Source of the DNA: Acanthaster planci
Taxonomy: Eukaryota; Echinodermata; Asteroidea; Valvatida; Acanthasteridae
NCBI RefSeq assembly: GCF_001949145.1
Contig: NW_019091490.1
Span: 1,539,938 to 1,603,937 of the forward strand
DNA: 64,000 nt
Direction: 5' to 3'
A program made the position numbers and the translations under genes. The notes under the pieces are model-generated. The model saw nothing but the letters and a program-made list of their open reading frames with translations, was not told where the DNA came from and made no database searches. Below are positions 22,826-34,688 of the stretch, in pieces. Position 1 is the first letter of the stretch; each line of letters begins with the position of its first letter.

Positions 22826-23069
22826 GATGGGGAGATGAGGGGGGGGGGAGCATCACACAATAGAGATAACAAAAAAAACCATCTCGACGTCTGACTTTTT
22901 GTGTGTGTACAAGGCCTATAAGGTGGAGCGGTCCTTGTAGAATATTCGCGATAGATCGGGAGAGCACCTTCTGAATTCGATTATCGAGTCTCGGACCACC
23001 TCGAGACTTTTCATCCGCCCTGCAACAGATAATTTTTCTCCCTCATTCGCCACATCGATCCATCAAATA

Positions 23070-23495
23070 ATGTCATCCGGTCGGTGGACAATACGGGGCA
23101 GAGAGTATTTGAACATGCCTTCCAAAGTTCACATTCGAAAGAAAAAAGTTAGAAAATTTGCAAGGATCGACACAAACCTGGTCAAGCTGACCCAGCGACA
23201 CGGTGTCAGTTACAATACCGACATGGCTAGTCTCGGCTTTAAAGACCACTTCTCTCTGGCTGAACATGAGTTCGTGGCACGCAACAGGAAAGACGTTCCA
23301 ACATTTTGGCCGCTTCTGTATCAACCGTTTGATGCGGTTTCCATACTAATATCGTATGCTGTGCGTGTGGACAACTTAAAAGTGCCAATTATAAAAATGC
23401 AACTTCCTAAAAAGGAAACCTTCGCAGACGTGTTGTATTTCAGTAAATTCAAAATTGGAGTTTTATTCATTCAGTCCCTATCGTTGCTTACCTGA
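23070..23495 (+). CDS. Unrecognised 141-codon ORF
   Basis: The frame runs from ATG at 23070 to TGA at 23493-23495. A second ATG gives MPSKVHIRKKKVRKFARID, a basic start, followed by a stretch containing FWPLLYQPFDAVSILISYAV, moderately hydrophobic. Composition is balanced with no low-complexity bias, and the opposite strand is open only over about half of it. It is therefore one of the better coding candidates. I recognise no domain. It could be an intronless small gene, one exon, or a relic of a mobile-element ORF. It ends about 125 bp before repeat R2 copy 1. Confidence 0.22.
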   Translation: MSSGRWTIRGREYLNMPSKVHIRKKKVRKFARIDTNLVKLTQRHGVSYNTDMASLGFKDHFSLAEHEFVARNRKDVPTFWPLLYQPFDAVSILISYAVRVDNLKVPIIKMQLPKKETFADVLYFSKFKIGVLFIQSLSLLT

Positions 23496-23619
23496 AGCTG
23501 TATCGCAGCTTCTTTCGCAATTGCATTTGAACTTTTCGAAATTCAAATTACGGAGACTGAAAACTGAGACCAAAATCAATCCACATGACGAATGACGTAG
23601 GTTAGGTGAACCAATTCAG

Positions 23620-23824
23620 GTCCACACAAGGTTAGCCAATCGTTGAAAACAGTTTAAGAGGCAATTTTAGAGTATGGGATTCTGTAATAAAATGACGAGA
23701 AACAGTCAAGGAAATCATTCATATCTGTTCATAATTTGGCGAATGAGTTTTTTCTCCACATTGTCCTTGTTATATATGCGAACAAAGGAGAATCCGAACT
23801 ATGTAATGCAAACACGTGTTGGTG
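23620..23824 (+). repeat. Dispersed repeat R2, copy 1
   Basis: Aligned by eye with 25831-26048 in the same orientation. Shared blocks include GTCCACACAAGG, GAAAACAG...AGAGGCA, AAAATGA-GAG-AACAGTC, AAGGAAATCAT and GAACAAAGG. Divergence is substantial, so the copies are old or from different subfamilies. No ORF. Confidence 0.55.
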
Positions 23825-24043
23825 AGCTTGGGGGTTGCTTAAAGATTGGAAGTGTGCCTTCTGCACTGCTGCGCCCTGAAAAAAAGAAGGGGTCGTGGAT
23901 GGTGAGGCGTAAGACAGCGATAATCACCCTATCAACACCCGCGGTAGCTCGGGAGAGAAAGAGCGGAACTCGACGTGCATTGGTCATCAGCCCCTCCATC
24001 ACGGGTTGCAGCGTCTGAGCGACCGAGGGGGGTTGCTCTACAG

Positions 24044-24090
24044 CCCCGGGGAGTTCCGAGCCATCTCCCCGGGGGTCGCTCCCGAGAGCG
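24044..24090. other. Two adjacent GC-rich hairpins
   Basis: CCCCGGGGAG (24044-24053) and CTCCCCGGGG (24065-24074) form a perfect 10-bp stem with an 11-nt loop. CGCTC-CCGA-GAGCG follows at 24077-24090. The patch is CpG-rich. A 32-codon ORF (MSDFLFKINPGFDYCAK...) begins at 24122, about 30 bp downstream, but nothing links them. Confidence 0.45.
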
Positions 24091-25563
24091 ACGCGCTGCG
24101 GCGTTGAGGGATGATCGGAAGATGAGCGACTTTTTGTTTAAAATCAATCCAGGTTTTGACTACTGCGCAAAAATGTTTGTTGCCGCGGGCGACATTTTCG
24201 CAGTGGAGGGCTATAACTGAGAGAGGTCCCCCCCTTTTTTCGCGGTAATTGTTTTGAAGGAATTGTCTTTCACTCTGTAAATCCATAGGCTTTTATTTAA
24301 AGATTCATTGTCCATGGCTGAGTCGAGGGTCTACGAGAAAGGGCAGGGGTAAATTGGCGGAGAGAGAAGGAATGAGGACACTTGCATCTAATTGAAAGGA
24401 ACGGTTGTGAATGTGAGAATTTTTCTAAATCTGCAAAAATCTGCATAAGGGCGCTTATCCCAGTTAATTATCTCCAAAATATTGTCGGACTTTCAATTTT
24501 GATCTCTGTTTTCGGGGAGGGGGCAAATAGCTACGCTTTGAATTCAGTAGGCGATGATATGGGTGTGGACTGGATGGCAGAAGCGCCATTTTACCATTTC
24601 CATATCTGTCCGATGGTTAAGTTACGTTTTAGGAGCGTGACCTCTAAGTAACCTTTCTTCTAAATATCACACGAAATGTCTGTACGTGCCTCGTCGTCAG
24701 CGCCCAGCTAGCCCCGCAACACTGCACTTGACGATAGTTTTGAATTTCGCGGTTAGACTATTACGCCTCGTGAGGTCGTCAGGTGTCTAATTGGCGATGT
24801 TGTGAATTCGTCACCAAATCTGTTTCCCGCCCCCAAAAAGATCCGATCCGTTGGTGGAGCCACAGCACACACACACCCACACAAAATCATCCCCAAAGCC
24901 CGAGAAAACACGACCTGTAGTGGTTGCTTCGGTAGAGCCATAAAACGGCAATTCGAAAGCAAACGCTGGCCAGCCACGCGATTTTCCCTCTTGTTCGTCG
25001 AGAGTGAGTTCTAATGCTTGTCCATAACATACGTGTCATTTCTCTCAGTCCTCTTCGTTGCCTTTTTGTATACATTCGAGTGTGGGAAGGTCTCCGTCTA
25101 ACAAGTTTCAGCGGGTCCAGCGATGACGGACGGGCGGTTTTGGAGGGCCGATTTGACGGGTGTTCGAAGCCCAGGGTTCTTTGGTGATTTGCCTCGGTTC
25201 GGTTCATAGTCAGCACAGTGACGAGTGACACGAAAAATGAAGGCAGAAATTGACACCGATTCAAGCCAGCGTCCACACTAACAGGGGCATGTCTACCAGG
25301 AAAAGTCCTTGGCACGTCACATTTTTGACATGCAGCAATTTGTACATAATATAGGCAAAGAATGAAACCATCGCTGAAGAATTAAAGAAATTAATTACCG
25401 CTATTTTGACCACGGAAATCCAGTGTTCAGATTCTGAACACACATTGTGAAAAAAAAAACCAACGCCAAAACGCGTCTTTGTTTAATAATTGTAAGCAAT
25501 GTAACCGTTTAAAATCACGCACTTTTTGGAAATAAACATGTTTTGGTGTTCAGGGAGAGTGTC

Positions 25564-25840
25564 CCCACCCGATTAACATGTTTTTGTGTCTTGTTATTAA
25601 CACCACAATGTGCTAATGTGTCTGAATTTATTAACACATCAAAACTTTAATCACCACCATGTGTTTAGCTGTGGACTGTCAGTAGGCCTACCACAACACT
25701 GTGATAATGTGTCGCCACGAAGGCGTTAAAACATTGACATTTGTACGGGCGTGGCACACTTAGTGTGGACCTTTGCACAAAATAAGTCCACATAATGCAG
25801 GGTGCGATGGCGTTGTGTGGACTCGCACACGTCCACACAA
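25564..25840. mobile_element. Hairpin- and short-repeat-rich block, transposon-like
   Basis: TTGTGTGGAC (25813-25822) and GTCCACACAA (25831-25840) are a perfect 10-bp inverted repeat with an 8-nt loop. TGTGGAC (25764-25770) and GTCCACA (25786-25792) form another. From 25573 to 25650 variants of TTAACAC / GTGCTAATGTG recur about five times in both directions. Clustered short subterminal repeats of this sort are typical of DNA-transposon ends. The block runs straight into repeat R2 copy 2, so the two may be one element. Confidence 0.4.
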
Positions 25841-26048
25841 TGTTTTCCCCTCTCTGAAAAACAGTGTCAGAGGCATTTGGGGGTCAAGGTTATTTGTAGC
25901 AAAATGAAGAGGAACAGTCCAGGAAATCATCATCAAAAATCCAGCTCGAAGGAGTTACCCTAGTGGGAGAAAAAGGAGCATTTACCTTAACCATGCACAG
26001 GAGAACAAAGGCATGTCCACACTTCGTATGTGAAACAAGTGTGTGTGC
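25831..26048 (+). repeat. Dispersed repeat R2, copy 2
   Basis: Matches 23620-23824 in order and orientation (see that entry). The left boundary coincides with the right arm of the hairpin at 25813-25840. Confidence 0.55.
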
Positions 26049-28651
26049 TTTTACAGTCTATTTAAACACTCCTTTTAGATGCAACTGTTTTAAATCATCT
26101 GAAGGAGCTTATTCCTTAATTGCAAATCTCCTTGCAATTAAGCCTCGACCCCTGCATCCTGGGCATCCAATCATGTAGATCGGTTTACATCTCAAAAGTA
26201 CAGTAGCAGTCAATCCATCCCGAAGTTGAAATGTGACATTACCAGCTTGGCTTAAATCGAGCGGGTTAACAAAGAGTGACATGTTTGGGTAAGCGGTCAG
26301 TACAGGGTTGGGCCCGGCGCTGACCACCAGCTGACCCAGTTATCAACGGCATAGGTAGTCCGGAAAGCTCAGAGAACGGTCCAACAAGGGTGGAGGGTTG
26401 TCTCTTGGTCGCAGATATTGCCAAAGCACGGGCCAATACAGAACAGATGGATTTTTCCTGGTCTTCAGCTTGAAGAGTTATATAAATAAATATAATATAA
26501 ATATAAATAGCAATGCATGAAGTTCTCATAAATCAGTCGCTTTCCTACAAAACCTTGCCATAGAGCCAGATTTAATAGCACGTCGGTGCTTGTTCGGGTC
26601 GGCCAGCGATATTAAGTATATGAAATAGCCCTAACATGCAGAAATGGTATTAACATATAGGAAAACTAGGCAGCTCGAATCAAAGCGCAAGACATGCTGA
26701 GAGCCAGGGGGCTTTCTTCGTTGCAAGAGTACAATTCAATCTTTCAATATTCTGTTGCAGGGACAAATCCTCTAAAATGGAATATTTCAGGAGAGTGCGG
26801 TTACAATCTAAGCACATGATGTCGCTGTGATTCTCTACAGTTAGGCGAGGTAGTGATGGCGACCATCTGCCAAGATGAGCAAGAGAAGAGAAGAAAGGAA
26901 AAGTATTTAAGGCGCCAAAGCTGTGAAAGGCCTATAGCTTAGTGACAGTATGTAGTCACCAAGAGAGTATAGGGTGTACGGTTTGCATTCTTGGCGCCCT
27001 CGACGTTAATTGGCGAACTCAACGATGCAATCCGAATGATCAATGGCAGGGTAATGCAGGCGGCGGTATCAGGACGATTATATGCGCATTCTTGCAAGTG
27101 TTACGGGGGGAGTCCGAGGGGACACCTTATTCGCATCGTTTATGGCCCCGGGCGGGGCGGTCATTGAAACGATTTTGACGGTGAGATCGTTCACGGGCAT
27201 ACGGTGAGAGGATTTCTCCGGACGGAGTGCAAGCCTTTCGGCGATTTCCTCTCTGTGTTTTTTTGTCTGTTCCTCTCCCGCAAGTTATGCAACACTACAT
27301 GCTCAAGATCAGGAGCACTAATCGGCGATTTGGAATCACGCACGTAATTTGAAATCGCGCACGAATTGGGGATTGCACAATGAGCGTGGACAGTTTGGGG
27401 CATCGGAGGCCTGCGGATGAGTGCCGTCGCGCTCGGGCAGACCGCTGCAAAACTTGAGACGCGGCGCAGGCCGGCGCGGTATTCTGTCCGGATCGGGGAA
27501 GGGGGATCATCCCTCCCGCGACCTGCTGACGGTCCGCTCGCAAGCCTGTCGGCCGGTGTTCGTTCGAGGCTCCGGGGTTGTTGAAATTTCCGTGGAAGTT
27601 CTGGCGGCATTGTTCCGGGTGGAAGGAGGGCAGTTTCAGCTTGGAGGATATTCCCCCCTCGGGACGTCGAGGCTCGGGTTACGGGGGGCATTCACGGCAT
27701 CAAGCGCTGGACTCTCTCCCCCTTTTATGAATCTGGCACATTTAGGCGATGAACAATGCCCAGCGCGAAGCGACCAAGTCGCTGGAGTCACGTACGGTCC
27801 ACACCCTCCTTTCTACGCCGGGAAAATTGCCCCTGCTCCGCGGACAATGGTCTGGTATATAAGTATCCACCAAAAGCCTTCCCTAACATTTTCTCTGGGC
27901 ATTCCCCCTTCGGGAAAAAAGGGGCAGAATTTGTGGGTGATGGGGGGAGATTCAATGGGAAAAAAATGGTAGAACTGCAGAGTAAAAAGCCAGGCCCCTT
28001 TCACGGAAAACACGTAAACTTTGTAAGGGTGAATGAGGGTCCGGACAATAGGCTCTGAATGGGGTCTTTGAGTCGATCTGGCTCGGTGAGGAGTTAGTGT
28101 GTTCTCCGTGACTGGTGGGAGCTGCTAGGACACGGGGATGAGACGTATTAAGCGCGTAACGAGGTCGTCTTATGCTTCGCTTATGTTTCCTCTCCGCATT
28201 GCTGGGTTTTACAACAGGCCGGCATCAGTGTCACAGGTACGCAAGCACAGGACTGCATTCCGTGCTATAAGTTTCCAAAATATATTATACGTATTTGTTA
28301 AGCCGTGGCACATTTGAAGAGGTATTTTAGTGCCTTGAAAACTCGGTATAATAACTGAGAAATAGTCCACGGGTGTACAATTCTTCTCATATATTTGTCA
28401 AAAACCTTTTCTTGGGGCCAAGTTTACAACCGAAATTTACTTCTGTTGATGTGCTCTTGGTGATGATAAAAACCTCACAGAAACAGGTACCGTATTTCAG
28501 AATCCACCAACTCGGTATGTGAAAGCAAAACTCACGGGTGACTCAAAAAATAGGGCTCGTTATTGGCTATTTTGGGATGACAAAGATTGGCCATTATCAT
28601 GCATGGCAGCCGTGCGCCGACTCACGCACAATGAGCATGTTCAAGCTGGCG
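26049..28651. other. Non-coding, GC-rich stop-poor patch at 27.1-27.97 kb
   Basis: Frames of 166 codons (minus, 27191-27691) and 183 codons (plus, 27421-27972) overlap each other in a CpG-rich region. Neither product has a recognisable domain. An AT-rich microsatellite-like tract lies at about 26478-26510. Confidence 0.5.
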
Positions 28652-28659
28652 TGACGTCA
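28652..28659. promoter_or_regulatory. Full CRE palindrome TGACGTCA
   Basis: Perfect cyclic-AMP response element core. Isolated, with no promoter or exon recognised next to it. Confidence 0.3.
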
Positions 28660-28729
28660 GATGTCCTTATCCCGAATGACCTCGCCTCGCTGATGAGATA
28701 CCCAACTGACACCGGCTGTAACCGTAAAT

Positions 28730-28830
28730 GGGGCTTGGAGCTAGGTCTAGGTCTTCATCCGTTGCAAATATGAGGGTGCATGCCGACAAGAGACGAAGCC
28801 GTAGCTTTGTAACCCCGTCTCGGACGCAGC
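28730..28830. mobile_element. MITE family M1, copy 2
   Basis: The left part GGCTTGGAGCTAGGTCTAGG is continued by TCTTC and matches copy 1 at 10156-10176. The right part AGCCGTAGCTTTGTAACCCC followed by GTCTCGGACGCAG matches copy 1 at 10218-10249 with substitutions. The central segment differs. Same order and orientation as copy 1. Confidence 0.5.
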
Positions 28831-31577
28831 GTTCATTTTGTCACAGGTCAAATCCATTAGTGAAGTCCAATTTTATTTTGATCTTTGACCACAGTGGTTC
28901 AGGTTGACTGAGGTCAAATTTCTTATACGATTAAATAGATCAAGATAAGCTCATCCCCTTTTCATCACGACCCGCCTCTCGAAGAGGAGCGCATCTCAAC
29001 TGCGAATGGTGACTGAACCGAGCTGGGGATGTAACCATCTGCGGGATTTCAGGCGAGTATATCCTTGCAACTGACTGACATTTTTGTACTCTAATTAAAG
29101 CCCCGTTCAGATCGCAACTGGCCCGAGGACTGTGTTCACACCTTTAGTGGCAGTCGGTGGCACGTCCGCTATGCCACCCGGTCCGCGTGTTTCCCAATGC
29201 TTCACACGTAATCCATTTGCTTACAGCATCTGACGCGCCAAAGAGTCCTCAATAATTCAGCCCCTGCATGTCGGCTGGTGTATTTCCCGCCAAAATCAAA
29301 TGTAGACTCGAAAAGACAGACCGCAAGAAAAAGAAAAAGAAAAAAAAACCCTCCAATTACATCTTCTCGCGTAGGCTGAGAGCAAACTTGGAAGGGTAAA
29401 CCGGAATACACACTGCGTCTCCTGTGGGAGACCAGGAGCCGTGCCGAGCTCACAAGTAGGGGCTCCATCTCGCGTCCAAGGCAAACAAGGGTTCAAGCTT
29501 TAGGAATCTCAGAGAGCGGGGGGGGGGGGAGAAAAGCCAAAGCAGGCTCAAACAGCTCACACAGAGAAGCAACCTAGAAACATGTGAACTCTAGAATCAA
29601 TACGGCATCGATTCACTCATAGTGCACTAGGCTCGACGATGCACTTTCCATTTAGGTCGCCCTCCAGAATTATGATTAAAATGACCACAGTTTCCATGGT
29701 GACGAAATAGCCCCACTCATGATCCACTTTCAACAAGTGGAGACGAGGGGGTGGGATCGAACTTAAAGTACTCCTTGGAGTAGAACTCTCACAATTTGCG
29801 GTCAGAGTGTGTTAAGTTCTGATCTTTTCTTCTTCCTTTTTTTTTCAATTTTCTTTTGGGGCGCAGGCTCACACAGACCTATCCCATGAGGCCAGGGGAA
29901 AACGTGACTGTTCATAAGAACTGGAGGGCATCTCCAACACGTAAACGTCATCTATCGTCTGCTTGATGGATTGCGTGTTGCCTGCGCTTGTTATTACATC
30001 GTGGGCTAACAAAGGCAACGTTTGGACCCCAAAGTGTAAAACATCTACCAATCAGATAATCGGCTGTTTGCGCAGCTTGACCCTTGACCTTCTGTTTGAC
30101 CGATTTTCGGTGCATTATTGTGCCAGATTACTCTGGGCATGCGCGGCTGAGCAGTTTCGCCGGACTGCAATAAAATGTATCGATCGCTGTTAACAGACCA
30201 GAGCCAAGGGAGATCCATAAATAAGTGATTTTTTTTTGGGGGGGGGAATTTATTTCGGTTTTTTTGGGGGGAGGGGGGTTGCAGGGATATAAACCCTTTT
30301 GAAATTTTGTAATGGCCCCTCTCAGGGTTGAGACTTCATTTTGTTGCTTTCTACGCACTTTTGCAAGAAAGGGAAAGGAATAACAGACCCCCAAATCGCT
30401 TTTCATTATTTTTTCGACCTAAATTTTGCTCCTTTTGGGGGTGCTGGATCCGCCCTTGAGCAGGGTAAAGCTAAATGTAGCAGAAGTTCTCTAAAGTTAA
30501 CGTGTGTTTTGCAGTGCCTCGTAAACGTTATGCAAAACAAATAGGCCTTACTGTCAAAAATGGAAATTTTGTTTTTGAGAAATTGGCAGTGGTGTTTTGA
30601 GAAGCGTAGCGCAATATTTTTCCGTCTGAGTTGTTTTTCTGTAGGGTCTGAATTCCTGTCTTCTCTCAGAACATTGTGACCTGCATCGCCACACAGACTG
30701 GTGAGAGATGCACATTGCGCATTCCGGCTGACGCCATAGTGACCGAAAATCGCAAACCAGCGCATCTTCAATTCAGTTCTTGCCATTCAGGACGCGTAAG
30801 TTTGCATTTCTTGAAATAATCGGAAAGCTATCCTTGCGAAATCATTTGTCTTTTCCTGCAACCCCCGAACGAGCGGGAACAGAACGCACCCTAAAAATAG
30901 TGCTCAGTTGATTGCCATTAAAGATAATAGATGGCGCTGCCCGGCCCTGCTCTGTTTGGCCAGCTTCCCTACACCTGCGCCGCAGAGAGAAGTCTGGGTA
31001 CGCGATTCGCCTAGCAACGGAGGAGCGGTGCTTAACCGTCCAAACATTATCTGTATCAGTGCAGTTTGCAAATGACCGAGTCTCTGACATCTTCCCCGCG
31101 AGGACTGACAAATTACTGGACACAAAACACTCGTTTCAGCCGGCGAAGCTTTAAATCATGTTCCAGCGGACGCTTCCACAGTTCTTCCTCTGGTGGTTTT
31201 TGTCGAAGATGTCACCAGCAGCAGTGCGTCATTTCCAACACGATACAGGGATGAAGTTGTCCCACTGATTTGAAATTAATCACTTAAGACGTTTAATTTC
31301 TTTGAAAAATAACTACCTTTTTGAAAGTGATTGCAATTTACTAAAAACATTGCTTATGGGGGAAAAAAGCATGTGTGTGAAAAAAAATAAGCCTGAAAAT
31401 TTTATGTCACTGAATTAAATCGTGCATGCCAATCTCCTGGTGGGAGAAAACAGTTCCCCCCCCCCCAAAAGGAGAATCACCAACAACTTAATACCAACCC
31501 AGCGCTAATACAGGGATTAGTACCGTACTCTCAAACATCACTCAGTGGTTTCCAATCAAAACCGATGAGATGCGTGA
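28831..31577. other. Non-coding stretch
   Basis: G12 at 29518-29529 and two T/G homopolymer pairs at 30229-30280. At 29750 a GGGATCGAACTTAAAG sequence looks like a reversed pol III B box but lacks an A box. Open frames on opposite strands at 30842-31154 cover each other. A C11 run lies at 31456-31466. Confidence 0.5.
30444..30457 (-). mobile_element. hAT-like terminus fragment
   Basis: CTGGATCCGCCCTT read on the minus strand gives AAGGGCGGATCCAG, close to the CAGGGGCGGATCCAG terminus of hAT-like non-autonomous elements. The element would lie to its left (G-run-rich 30230-30440), but I could not find a left end. Confidence 0.35.
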
Positions 31578-32303
31578 ATGTCGCTGTGTGTTCCAAATTT
31601 CCATCGGGTCACCAGTGGTGGGGGACCGACTTCCAGCGGGCTGACCCGGTTAAACAAGCCCGGCCGCAATCCCCACAAGACGGCGGGCGGGCTGCCGGCG
31701 CTGACAGACCCGGTTGAGCCGTGGAAGTCGTCCGCTGTTTCTTCCCCTCTGTTTTTCCCCTGGACCTTTTTTATTAAACACAAACATGCTCACGCACAAC
31801 ACACCAAGATTGCAAGAAAAGAAAAGGAAAGTAAATTGGGGAGAGGGGGGTGCGACCACGATGCGACTCATCGATGGGATTCTCTGGTCCGGATTTGCGG
31901 GGGTGCGCGGGTTAGGCTGCCGGGGCACGAACAGGTGTTAATCATGGCCTCGGGCATGGCTTTCGGAGGCTGCCAAACCACCTTGAGAGAGGGTGCACGC
32001 AAGGAAATGGTACGTGTGCGCGCGTTGCGGCTTGTTCCATCCAACAGGGTTGGGTGGGATGGGGTGGGGAGAGTGGAGCCTCGGCAAAGCACAAGGGAGA
32101 TTTCGCATCTCTCGATTTCACCATGCACCGCACCAGGGTTTCAACTGCACACTGAGCACATAGTCGGATATGATGATCCCAAGCAAAACAGCTTGACGAC
32201 TTCCGTAAGGGGCGCACCCGCATCGAAGCAGGCGTCCTTCCAACCTGACGAGCCACCACTACCGGTATTCAAAGAGGTTGGAAATCAGTCCTCATCAAAG
32301 TGA
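31578..32303 (+). other. Longest ORF in the window (241 codons), probably not coding
   Basis: The frame is open for 726 bp in a GC-rich patch. Its product is Gly/Arg/Pro/Ser-rich with no motif I recognise, and the minus strand is open across much of the same interval (31650-31928, 31868-32259). That pattern is expected from composition. An uncharacterised gene cannot be excluded. Confidence 0.12.
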
Positions 32304-34473
32304 CGCTCGCGAAACTCAACTCTTAGATGTAAACATAATAGCCTCGCTGCCAAAAGCGATATGAAGTGTTTGTGAAAGGAAAACGAGAAGAAAAGACAGT
32401 CTTAAAGAGAGACCTAAGCCCCTATGTCGCTTTCTCCTAGAAACAAATACTGCACAAGTGATAAATCTCAACCAGCGATAATTATTGTCATGGCTCCGTG
32501 TACGTGAGCGTCTCTCGGATTTCATCAAAGCTGCGGTTCAGAAATCTCCCCAAGGTGCACTTCGGGTGACCTTTGACCTTACCCCTCCCGTCCCACCGAG
32601 CCTCCTTTTTCCCTCTAACCCCCACCCCCCCCACAACACTTCAAAACGGGATGGTAACAAAGACTGTAAAAACATGTCGGCTTTATAATCCCTAATCGCT
32701 TTCGTGCCGTTGCTACGATCCCAAAACACCTGCAGTAAATCTAGCCATAAAACCAGCGGTCCAAGTGCCCTTTCTTCCCTTTACAGCTAACCTCCCTGCC
32801 GTCCGAGCTGCAATTTCTTCCGGTAAAATGACAGTTTATACGGCTTTTTTACAACTCCGCACAAACGCCCTGCGATAGCAACGGACAATAAATCGACAGC
32901 ACCGTCCACTCAGCTGTTTTTGTATTGATGCAAAAAGAGCAAGTACATTTCGGGATTGTTTGTCTTTTTCTTTCATTCCTTCTCTCCACTGCGATAATAG
33001 CCTGCTCCGTTTTCTCTCTGCCCGATCGTTGGCCTAAACTTGAGCAGGGTTTTGGTCCGGTGGATACCCTGAGGCTAAAAGGGCAGGGTCCCGCTCACCG
33101 ACCGAGGCTCTCCTGTTTCACGCTGGCCCAGATTTTTGAATGAGGGTCAAAAGTTACTTCCATGACATAAAAGGGGAAAAATTAAAAACAAAATTTTCTG
33201 AACTGTGTCATCTCCCCTTTTCTTCGTTTCGCTGAGAAGGCGCCGACAAAAATGTCAAAAATTTGCTGTCAAAATTGTTCTTACCACGGTTCAACCTAAC
33301 ACTAAAATTCAAAGAAAACACTTGCTCATAAACACAGCATAATTGATGAACTTAAATGGACCACGCATACGACAGATAACAAAAGGGTGATAAAGATGTT
33401 TCGTAGACAATAAGACAGCCCGTGGTCAAGCGTAGGAAAAGGTAGATTCCCTCACTGAAATTCACGCAGCTTTATCAATTACGTGGCAAGCAGTTCTCAC
33501 GTCTCATTTATAGTAGCTCGTGCGTCACGCGTCATGACGCGAGTAACCATCTTGATCTCGTACGCCAGGCTTGAAAATCAGATGCGTGCGACCTACATCT
33601 TGCACGTACGCCAGATTGTGCGCGCCTATTATACCGGTATACGTGCGAATCATAAGTCATACGCACTGGTTCTTACATGAGAGATTAAGCGTACGACCGC
33701 TTTATAACGTGTGGGTAAACAGAAAAAAAAAACATGAGAGGGAAGAAATGCTTGCTATGCCACCCACACAGCTTCGTAGAAAAGCACGATTGCCGTATTC
33801 ACATTGTGCGGCTAGATTCATGATTGTACCTAGGGCCTAAAGCATTGAAATTGGGAAGGCAAAAAACACAGAATGTCACTTTTCTGCGACCGAAAACACC
33901 AGACTTATTTTTAACTCATCTGACATATTGAACGCACGCTCGGCACACCATTCATTCCCCAACTGGTGAGGCCCCGGAAAGATACGCCGGGTTCGACATT
34001 CGGACAAGGAACGAAGATACCAATTAATTGTGAGGATTATGAACAAGATGGGCCTACACTTATTGCTCGCCACAAAATTAACGACACCGCTGGCAGCTGG
34101 GAAATGAGAGTTCAAACTGCTCACTTTTGCACGAGGCTGCCGATGTCGGAGGTATTCCATACAATAAAATCAGCGTGTGTTGAAATATCCATTGTCTGAG
34201 CAGGGAAATACATACACGGAATAATTTCTGCATGGTGCAAAGAGTTACTAATAAAGATGCCCTATTGGCACATAATGTTAGCATTCTATTGAATGTTTTT
34301 CTGGCGGCTAAATTTCCACAAGCCTTTTTCGAAGAAAAAAATACAGGCTTCCCACGCCGTTGGTTTCAAAGGTTCATACAAGATGGGCCTTGATACAAAA
34401 TCTGTCTTTGTGCGACAAAAAAATGTTCAAACTTTCTGCATACTTCAGTAATTTACATATTTGTTAATACTAG
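32304..34473. other. Non-coding stretch with CGTACG-rich patch
   Basis: CGTACGCCAG is repeated exactly at 33559-33568 and 33605-33614 in a patch (33520-33710) rich in CGTAC, ACGCG and GTACG. This may be a small mobile element. No gene recognised otherwise. Confidence 0.45.
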
Positions 34474-34668
34474 ATGAAACTTCTCGACAAAAAGGAATCT
34501 TTTATACCGAGGCTTTGGCAAGAAGACTAGACGTTTCTGATCCAATGGGACGAACAAAAGGCGTCACAAACCCCAAACCACTGTTTTATGGATTGATACA
34601 GGAACACAGACGTCCGCTAACAGCAAACTGCAGAATTGGAAAAGCTTTTAAACATATGAACCGCACAG
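34474..34668 (+). other. Candidate internal exon, unknown protein
   Basis: A 195-bp open segment lies between an acceptor-like ATTTGTTAATACTAG (AG at 34472-34473) and a donor CACAG|GTGGGC at 34668/34669. In the open phase it encodes about 64 residues, including GIFYTEALARRLDVSDPMG and PKPLFYGLIQEHRRPLTANC. Composition is protein-like and the opposite strand is not open throughout. The donor is imperfect (GTGGGC). No family recognised. Confidence 0.22.
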
Positions 34669-34688
34669 GTGGGCTTGAGAGTGGGTAA

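Noticed and set aside
27191-27972. Two overlapping 166- and 183-codon frames on opposite strands
   Set aside because: Mutual shadows in a CpG-rich patch with no recognisable motif.
29740-29775. Reversed B-box-like GGGATCGAACTTAAAG
   Set aside because: No A box at the right distance and no tRNA-like folding.
31578-32303. Longest ORF as a real gene
   Set aside because: Low-complexity Gly/Arg/Pro/Ser product, both strands open in the same GC-rich patch, no start context or splice support. Kept only as a doubtful entry.
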